In this document: in pieces, positions 59,538 through 64,000 of the stretch
Position numbering within the stretch: position 1 is the first letter of the stretch
How the letters are laid out: each line of letters starts with the position of its first letter
Assembly: GCF_014196765.1 (NCBI RefSeq)
Contig: NZ_JACIEE010000014.1
Span: forward strand, 1 to 64,000
DNA from: Mycoplana azooxidifex
Lineage (GTDB): Bacteria > Pseudomonadota > Alphaproteobacteria > Rhizobiales > Rhizobiaceae
Reading direction: 5' to 3'
Length of the DNA: 64,000 bases
Notes under the pieces: model-generated
Databases searched by the model: none
What the model was told of the DNA's origin: nothing
What the model saw: the letters and a program-made list of their open reading frames with translations, nothing else
Made by a program: the position numbers and the translations under genes

Positions 59538-60508
59538 AGGGTCCGGACCTTTCGAATGATGAAGCCGAGGTTGAAACGGGGTGAAACGAGACCGCCGGGG
59601 CGAAGAACGATGACGGTCACGAGCACGACGCCGTAGATCAGCAGACGGTATTGCGCAGCGAAATGCAGGACTTCCGGCAGAACCACGAGCACGACCGCGC
59701 CCGCGATGACGCCGACGATATTGCCGACGCCGCCGATAATGATGATCAGGACGACGAGCAGCGATTCCTGGAAGGTGAAGCTTTCCGGGCTGACAAAGCG
59801 CTGGAACGCGCCGAAGATCACCCCGCCTGCCCCGCCGATCGCCGCACTGAGCGCGAAGGCGAGCAGCTTCAGCGTTGTCGTGTTGATGCCGAGGCCACGC
59901 ACTACGTCCTGGTCCTCGCGCAGCGCCCTCCAGGCTTTGCCGAGGATCGAGCGTTCCATGTAGTAGACGCCGCCGCAGACAGTGATAGCCAGCACCAGCA
60001 GCAACCAGTAGAAATGCACCGGAGTGGTTAAGGGCAGGCCGAAAAGGCTCGCCCTGTCGAGACCGGCAATGCCCTGCGGACCGTTGGTCAGATCATCGGC
60101 ATTGTTGATGGCGATGCGGATGATTTCGCCGAAGGAGAGCGTGACGATAGCGAGATAGTCACCGCGCAGCTTTAGCACCGGGAAACCGAGGAGGACGCCC
60201 GCTATGGCACCGGCCGCGGCGCCTATGAACAGGATAACGATGAACGGCAGGTGGATGTCGAATTGCCCGCTGGCAAGCAGGGCATAGGCATAAGCGCCCA
60301 CCGCGTAGAAAGCGATGAAGCCGAGATCGAGCAGACCTGCATAGCCAACCACGAGATTCAGGCCGACCGCGAGAATGATGTAGATCAGGATACTGTCCAC
60401 GACGCGGACGTAATAGGATGGAAGGTGCGGCACCAGCGCCAGCAGAACCACGCAAAGCGCGAGGACTGCGAGAAGGCCGAGCCGCCGGACGATCACCGAA
60501 TTCCCCAT
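59513..60508 (-). CDS. livM: Branched-chain amino acid-type ABC transporter permease LivM
   Basis: The 331-residue permease has about eight membrane segments and the LivM signatures GLNLVVGYAGLLDLGFIAFYAVGAYAYALL, LKLRGDYLAIVTLSFGEIIRI and ALREDQDVVRGLGINTTTLKLLAFALSAAIGGAGG. It follows livH by 3 bp. Confidence 0.95.
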   Translation of the reverse strand: MGNSVIVRRLGLLAVLALCVVLLALVPHLPSYYVRVVDSILIYIILAVGLNLVVGYAGLLDLGFIAFYAVGAYAYALLASGQFDIHLPFIVILFIGAAAGAIAGVLLGFPVLKLRGDYLAIVTLSFGEIIRIAINNADDLTNGPQGIAGLDRASLFGLPLTTPVHFYWLLLVLAITVCGGVYYMERSILGKAWRALREDQDVVRGLGINTTTLKLLAFALSAAIGGAGGVIFGAFQRFVSPESFTFQESLLVVLIIIIGGVGNIVGVIAGAVVLVVLPEVLHFAAQYRLLIYGVVLVTVIVLRPGGLVSPRFNLGFIIRKVRTLWLSPSKT

Positions 60509-60511
60509 GGG

Positions 60512-61462
60512 TCAGTAATCCTTCTTTGCGACGGTCGTTTCTTCCGAGACGGTCTCGCCGAGCAGGCCGGCGGGCTTGAACAGAAGAACGAGGATGAGAA
60601 CGGCGAAGGCGAAGACATCGCGATATTCCGTGCCGATATAGCCGAAGGAGAGAATCGGCAGGAAGGCGGTGCCGAAGGTCTCGATAGCGCCGAGCAGGAA
60701 GCCGCCGAGCATGGCGCCCGGAATGGACCCGATGCCGCCGAGAATGGCCGCCGTGAAAGCCTTCAGGCCGATGACGGAGCCCATGGTCGGCTGCATGATG
60801 CCGTAATAGGACGCGTACATGATGCCGGCCATGGCGCCGAGCCCGGGGCCGATGAAGAAGACGAGGCTGACGGCGCGGTTGACGCGGATGCCGAGCAGGC
60901 TCGATGTCGTCCAGCTCTCGGACGCCGCACGGATCCAGATACCGAGACGGGTGCCGTTGACGAAGAGCGTCAAGCCCACCATCAGCAGGACCGCAGCGAC
61001 GAGAATGCCGAACTGTACCGTCGTCACCATGCCGCCGAGCGCATCGATCGGTGTGCTGGGCACGATCGCCGGGAAATGCACCGGCTGAGGGCCAACCGTC
61101 ACACGCACCGCACTCTGTAGAACGATGGACATGCCGAGCGCGCTCAACATCGGCGCAAGGCGGCCATAGGCGCGCAGTGGACGATAGGCGAAGCGCTCGA
61201 TCGCCACGCCGAGCAGGCCGACGATAACGAAACTCGCGATGATCGCGATGGCGGAATCGAGCATCGGAGCCAGACCACCCAGGCCGATGAGCCCACTGAA
61301 AATGAACGTGTAGACGTATGGACCGAGCATGAAGAACTCGCCGTGGGCGAAGTTGATCAGGCGCATCACGCCGTAGACCATCGTGTAGCCGAGGGCGATC
61401 AATCCGTAGATAGCACCGATGGCGAGCGCGAAGATCAGCTGTTGGAGAAAGTAGTCGAGCAA
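60512..61462 (-). CDS. livH: Branched-chain amino acid-type ABC transporter permease LivH
   Basis: The 316-residue permease has the LivH signatures LIALGYTMVYGVMRLINFAHGEFFMLGPYV, LAPMLSALGMSIVLQSAVR and AFTAAILGGIGSIPGAMLGGFLLGAIE. It follows livJ after a 68-bp gap that contains a strong hairpin. Confidence 0.95.
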   Translation of the reverse strand: MLDYFLQQLIFALAIGAIYGLIALGYTMVYGVMRLINFAHGEFFMLGPYVYTFIFSGLIGLGGLAPMLDSAIAIIASFVIVGLLGVAIERFAYRPLRAYGRLAPMLSALGMSIVLQSAVRVTVGPQPVHFPAIVPSTPIDALGGMVTTVQFGILVAAVLLMVGLTLFVNGTRLGIWIRAASESWTTSSLLGIRVNRAVSLVFFIGPGLGAMAGIMYASYYGIMQPTMGSVIGLKAFTAAILGGIGSIPGAMLGGFLLGAIETFGTAFLPILSFGYIGTEYRDVFAFAVLILVLLFKPAGLLGETVSEETTVAKKDY

Positions 61463-61483
61463 GGGGACCGCCTCTATGACGAC

Positions 61484-61508
61484 GGGCCGGCACGGATTGC
61501 GCCGGCCC
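61484..61508 (-). terminator. Hairpin between livJ and livH
   Basis: GGGCCGGC and GCCGGCCC form an 8-bp GC stem around a 9-nt loop in the gap between the two genes. No T-run follows on the transcribed strand. Such hairpins after binding-protein genes usually act as partial terminators or RNA stabilisers that raise binding-protein levels. Confidence 0.55.
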
Positions 61509-61530
61509 CGTTGAACAAATGTCCGGCTGA

Positions 61531-62649
61531 TTACTGCTTGATCAGTTCGAACTTGCCGTCCTTGACGACGTAGAGGTACATCGGCGCGGTGGTGTTTTCA
61601 CCATTCTCGTCGAAAGCGACCGGGCCGAGCAACGTCTCTACCGTCACGCCATGCAACTGCGCGAGAACGCCCGCGCGGTCCAGGCTTTCAGCCTTTTCCA
61701 CCGCGGCAGCCATCACCTGTGCGTTGGCGAACCCAAGCGAGGCATAGGGGCCGGGTGCGCGGCCGAAGCGGGCCTGGTGACGGTCGGAGAAATCCTTCAG
61801 TTCCGGCGAGGAATCATAGGGCGGAAGCTGGAAGGTCATCAGCGCACCCTCGGCGGAGACCGCGCCGACCTGCGTGATGAAATCGATGGTGAAGCCGATA
61901 TCCGGGCCGATGAACTGGGCCTTCAGGCCCTGCTCGCGCATCTGCTTGAGGAACAGGGCAAGCTGGGGCATGCCGGCGCCCATATAGACGACATCAGGGT
62001 TTTCCAGCTTGATGGAGGCGATGAGCGCCGAGAAATCGACGTCCTCGGGGTTCGTGCCGTAGCTACCGGAGACCTTGCCGCCGCCGGCTTCGAAATTGTC
62101 CTTGAATACGCCGGCAATACCCTGGCCGAAGACGGTCTTGTCATGCACGAGAACGGCGTTCTTCAGGCCGAGCTTTTCGGTGACGTATTTCGCCGGCAGC
62201 GCACCCTGGACAAAGTCGTTTGCGACGGGACGCACGACGGTCTTGAAGCCCATGCGCATGAGTTCCGGGTTCGTGGCGGGCACGACCTGCGGCATGCCGC
62301 ATTCCGAGTAGATGTCGAGGGCCGGCATGGTGACGCCGCTGTTCATGTGGCCGATTACACCGATGACGGCGCTGTCATCGCAGAACTGCTGGGCAACCAG
62401 CGTGCCCTGACGTGGGTCGGCGCGATCATCGAGCGGGCGGAAGACCACCTTGTTGCCGTTGATGCCGCCCTTCTCGTTGAGCTGGTCGAAATAGAGCTGG
62501 GCGCCGTCGATCTGCGACTGGCCGAACTCGGCCTGCGCGCCGGACATCGGCGCACTGCCACCCAGCACGATGTCATCCGCCAGCACCGGCATGGCACCGG
62601 AGGTGAAGAGGAGTGCTGCGGCAGAAAGAAGTATGCGGGTTCTGTTCAT
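61531..62649 (-). CDS. livJ: Branched-chain amino acid-type substrate-binding protein LivJ
   Basis: ATG 62649 gives 372 aa with the signal peptide ILLSAAALLFTSGAMPVLA. The type-6 periplasmic-binding features are IVLGGSAPMSGAQAEFGQSQIDGAQLYFDQLNEKGGINGNKVVFRPLDDRADPRQG, IGHMNSGVTMPALDIYSECGMPQVVPATNPE and the LRDDF-like VLVHDKTVFGQGIAGVFKDNFEAGGGKV. It defines the ligand of the liv system, which cannot be read from the sequence; the decarboxylase and SDR neighbours suggest a carboxylic acid. Confidence 0.93.
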   Translation of the reverse strand: MNRTRILLSAAALLFTSGAMPVLADDIVLGGSAPMSGAQAEFGQSQIDGAQLYFDQLNEKGGINGNKVVFRPLDDRADPRQGTLVAQQFCDDSAVIGVIGHMNSGVTMPALDIYSECGMPQVVPATNPELMRMGFKTVVRPVANDFVQGALPAKYVTEKLGLKNAVLVHDKTVFGQGIAGVFKDNFEAGGGKVSGSYGTNPEDVDFSALIASIKLENPDVVYMGAGMPQLALFLKQMREQGLKAQFIGPDIGFTIDFITQVGAVSAEGALMTFQLPPYDSSPELKDFSDRHQARFGRAPGPYASLGFANAQVMAAAVEKAESLDRAGVLAQLHGVTVETLLGPVAFDENGENTTAPMYLYVVKDGKFELIKQ

Positions 62650-62781
62650 TTTGGTTCCCCTTTTGCTCGTTGAGATTCGTCGCACGGAACTCCCGTCCGG
62701 GCAACGCATGCATGAAATTATCAGATAAATTCTTCACGACAGTGACGAGGCACGCGACTACCTGAAGTTCCCTTCCCCTCC

Positions 62782-63570
62782 TCATTTCGCGAGATACCCA
62801 CCGTCAACCGCCAGCACGTGGCCGGTGGTCATTGCCGAGGCCGGTCCGGCCAGAAAAATCATGGCGGAGGCCACCTCGTCCGGTTCGGCCAACCGCTTCA
62901 GCGGCGTCAGGCTGCGGATCTTTTCCATTTGCGCTCCGTCGGCCATCAAATGATTGATCAGAGGCGTACGAACCCAGGTCGGCGCCACCGCGTTGACGCG
63001 AATGTCGTGATCGGCCCATTCGACGGCCAGCGTCCGGGTAAGGTTCACCACGCCGGCCTTGGTCGATTGGTAGGAGACGTTCGGATGAAGGCCACCACCC
63101 GAATAGCTCATGATCGAAGCCGTGTTGATCACCACGCCGGGCATGCCCCGAGCGATCCAGGAGCGGGCAGCCGTCCGCGAGCATAGGAACATGCCCGTCA
63201 AATTGACCGAGACAACGCTGTTCCAGTCTTCGATCGCAAGCTCGGTCGACGGTCGTCGGATCGAGATGCCCGCATTGTTGACCAGGATGTCGAGGCCGCC
63301 GGCCTCCTGCTCCGCCGCGGCGAAGACAGCCAGAACATCGGCCTCATCAGTGACGTCGAGGGCGGAGGCTGTCGCCGCACCGCCAGCCTCTCGCACCTCC
63401 CGGCAAATGGCTTCCGCCGCCGGCCGATCCCGGTCGAGAACCACAACACGCGCTCCGAAAGCGGCGAACATCAGCGCCGCAGCGCGACCGATGCCACCAC
63501 CGCCACCGGTGATGAAGACCCGTTTGTCATCGAGTCTAAACATCTTTTCGGGCGCTTTTGCACACATCAT
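62782..63570 (-). CDS. SDR-family oxidoreductase
   Basis: The protein is 262 aa (or 253 from the inner Met of MFRLDDK). It has VFITGGGGGIGRAAALMFA, VVVLDRDRP with Asp after strand 2, LVNNAGISI, the catalytic Ser in TASIMSYSGGG, and YQSTKAG with the Tyr and Lys. It ends LAVDGGYLAK. It lies 27 bp after the decarboxylase gene and 132 bp before livJ, on the same strand. Confidence 0.92.
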   Translation of the reverse strand: MMCAKAPEKMFRLDDKRVFITGGGGGIGRAAALMFAAFGARVVVLDRDRPAAEAICREVREAGGAATASALDVTDEADVLAVFAAAEQEAGGLDILVNNAGISIRRPSTELAIEDWNSVVSVNLTGMFLCSRTAARSWIARGMPGVVINTASIMSYSGGGLHPNVSYQSTKAGVVNLTRTLAVEWADHDIRVNAVAPTWVRTPLINHLMADGAQMEKIRSLTPLKRLAEPDEVASAMIFLAGPASAMTTGHVLAVDGGYLAK

Positions 63571-63597
63571 GTGTACGGTTCCCTGTTAAGCTCGTTT

Positions 63598-64000
63598 TCA
63601 GCCGACGATCTTGCCGAAGCCGAGGACGAAGTTGGCGACGATCATTTCCGCACCGACGATCTCGCGGATCTGGAAATCGGAGAACGGATCGCTGGCGCTG
63701 CCGCCGATCTTGATCTCGGCCGTGCCGAGGGCATGACGGAGCGTTTCGGACTGACCGAGCGAGTTTTCGATGATCTGCGTCTCGACGGCCGCACTTTCCG
63801 GCGACGGAATGATGCGGGTCTGGAAACGCGGATGCAGAGCCGGCTTTTCGAAGGCCGGGCCATCGGCCTTGAAGTCGATCTCGATCAGTGACGTGCCACG
63901 GCGCGAGAGCTTGGCCGTGATTGCCGTTTCGCTCGCCTTCCAGTCCACTTCGCCCATTTTCTTCGGATAGCCCCAGACCTCGCGGCCGACCGCCATGGAG
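63598..64000 (-). CDS. Acetoacetate decarboxylase family protein, C-terminal part
   Basis: The readable C-terminal 134 residues show GREVWGYPKKMGEVDW, the active-site neighbourhood of acetoacetate decarboxylase-like enzymes, and the beta-rich body (RRGTSLIEIDFKADGP, LHPRFQTRIIPSPES). The gene continues beyond the window, so the Schiff-base lysine cannot be fully placed. It heads the minus-strand series that continues with the SDR and livJHMGF. It suggests that a beta-keto acid or similar is processed. Confidence 0.85.
   Translation of the reverse strand, partial: SMAVGREVWGYPKKMGEVDWKASETAITAKLSRRGTSLIEIDFKADGPAFEKPALHPRFQTRIIPSPESAAVETQIIENSLGQSETLRHALGTAEIKIGGSASDPFSDFQIREIVGAEMIVANFVLGFGKIVG

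Noticed and set aside
60159-61493. 444-codon minus-strand frame overlapping livH
   Set aside because: It is an Arg/His-rich out-of-frame shadow of livH and livM, both intact.
1-64000. tRNA, rRNA or riboswitch genes
   Set aside because: Reading the gaps showed no tRNA-like cloverleaf, rRNA segment or known riboswitch core that I could support.

Overview
The window looks like an accessory and catabolic part of a high-GC alphaproteobacterial genome, most likely Rhizobiales (Rhizobium, Sinorhizobium or Shinella type, perhaps a large plasmid or chromid). This is inferred from the insertion sequence families (IS21, IS66, IS6, ISL3, IS3, IS110), the density of sugar and branched-chain amino acid type ABC importers with dehydrogenases, and the protein sequences. 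No rRNA or tRNA gene was seen.

Left part, 1-34.5 kb. A partial epoxide hydrolase is followed by the 3' end of an IS21-family element (end at about 576, istB fragment). The matching 5' end (istA start and the opposite terminal repeat) lies at 34.2-34.54 kb on the same strand, so about 33 kb sits between the two ends of what looks like one IS21 element. Inside are: a decayed IS66; a small locus with an ATP-grasp peptide ligase of the graspetide (omega-ester peptide) type and a candidate precursor gene; an IS6 remnant with an ISL3 fragment in its middle; a VapBC/FitAB-type toxin-antitoxin pair; a tyrosine recombinase; a truncated ATPase-type regulator; an unknown helical-toroid-like protein; an autotransporter with about 72 Asp-Gly repeats; a membrane protein; a Tat-exported sulfatase; a MoxR-DUF58-DUF4381-BatA-BatB/C-BatD operon; a periplasmic HAD phosphatase with DUF3300 and DUF2950 proteins; a membrane-anchored TPR regulator; ParDE; and an IS3 element between 145-bp inverted arms. 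One identical 26-bp box lies in both divergent intergenic regions of the sulfatase/Bat/HAD block, which suggests a single envelope-related regulon.

Middle part, 34.5-49.4 kb. After a WGR-domain protein and a DUF4143 ATPase comes an eight-gene minus-strand operon: binding protein, fused permease-ATPase, permease, M20 deacylase, metallo-beta-lactamase-fold hydrolase, SDR, GMC oxidoreductase and threonine-aldolase-like enzyme. A divergent IclR regulator controls or adjoins it. The layout suggests uptake and breakdown of an acylated amino or hydroxy compound. A decayed IS110 transposase follows.

Right part, 48-64 kb. A second sugar-type ABC operon (GlcN6P-deaminase-like protein, ATPase, permease, binding protein, M20 peptidase) is divergent from a DeoR regulator and a PfkB kinase. 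A palindromic 11-bp motif occurs in front of both transcription units. The last block, all on the minus strand, holds an acetoacetate decarboxylase family gene (cut by the window end), an SDR, livJHMGF, two more SDRs and an XRE-cupin regulator.
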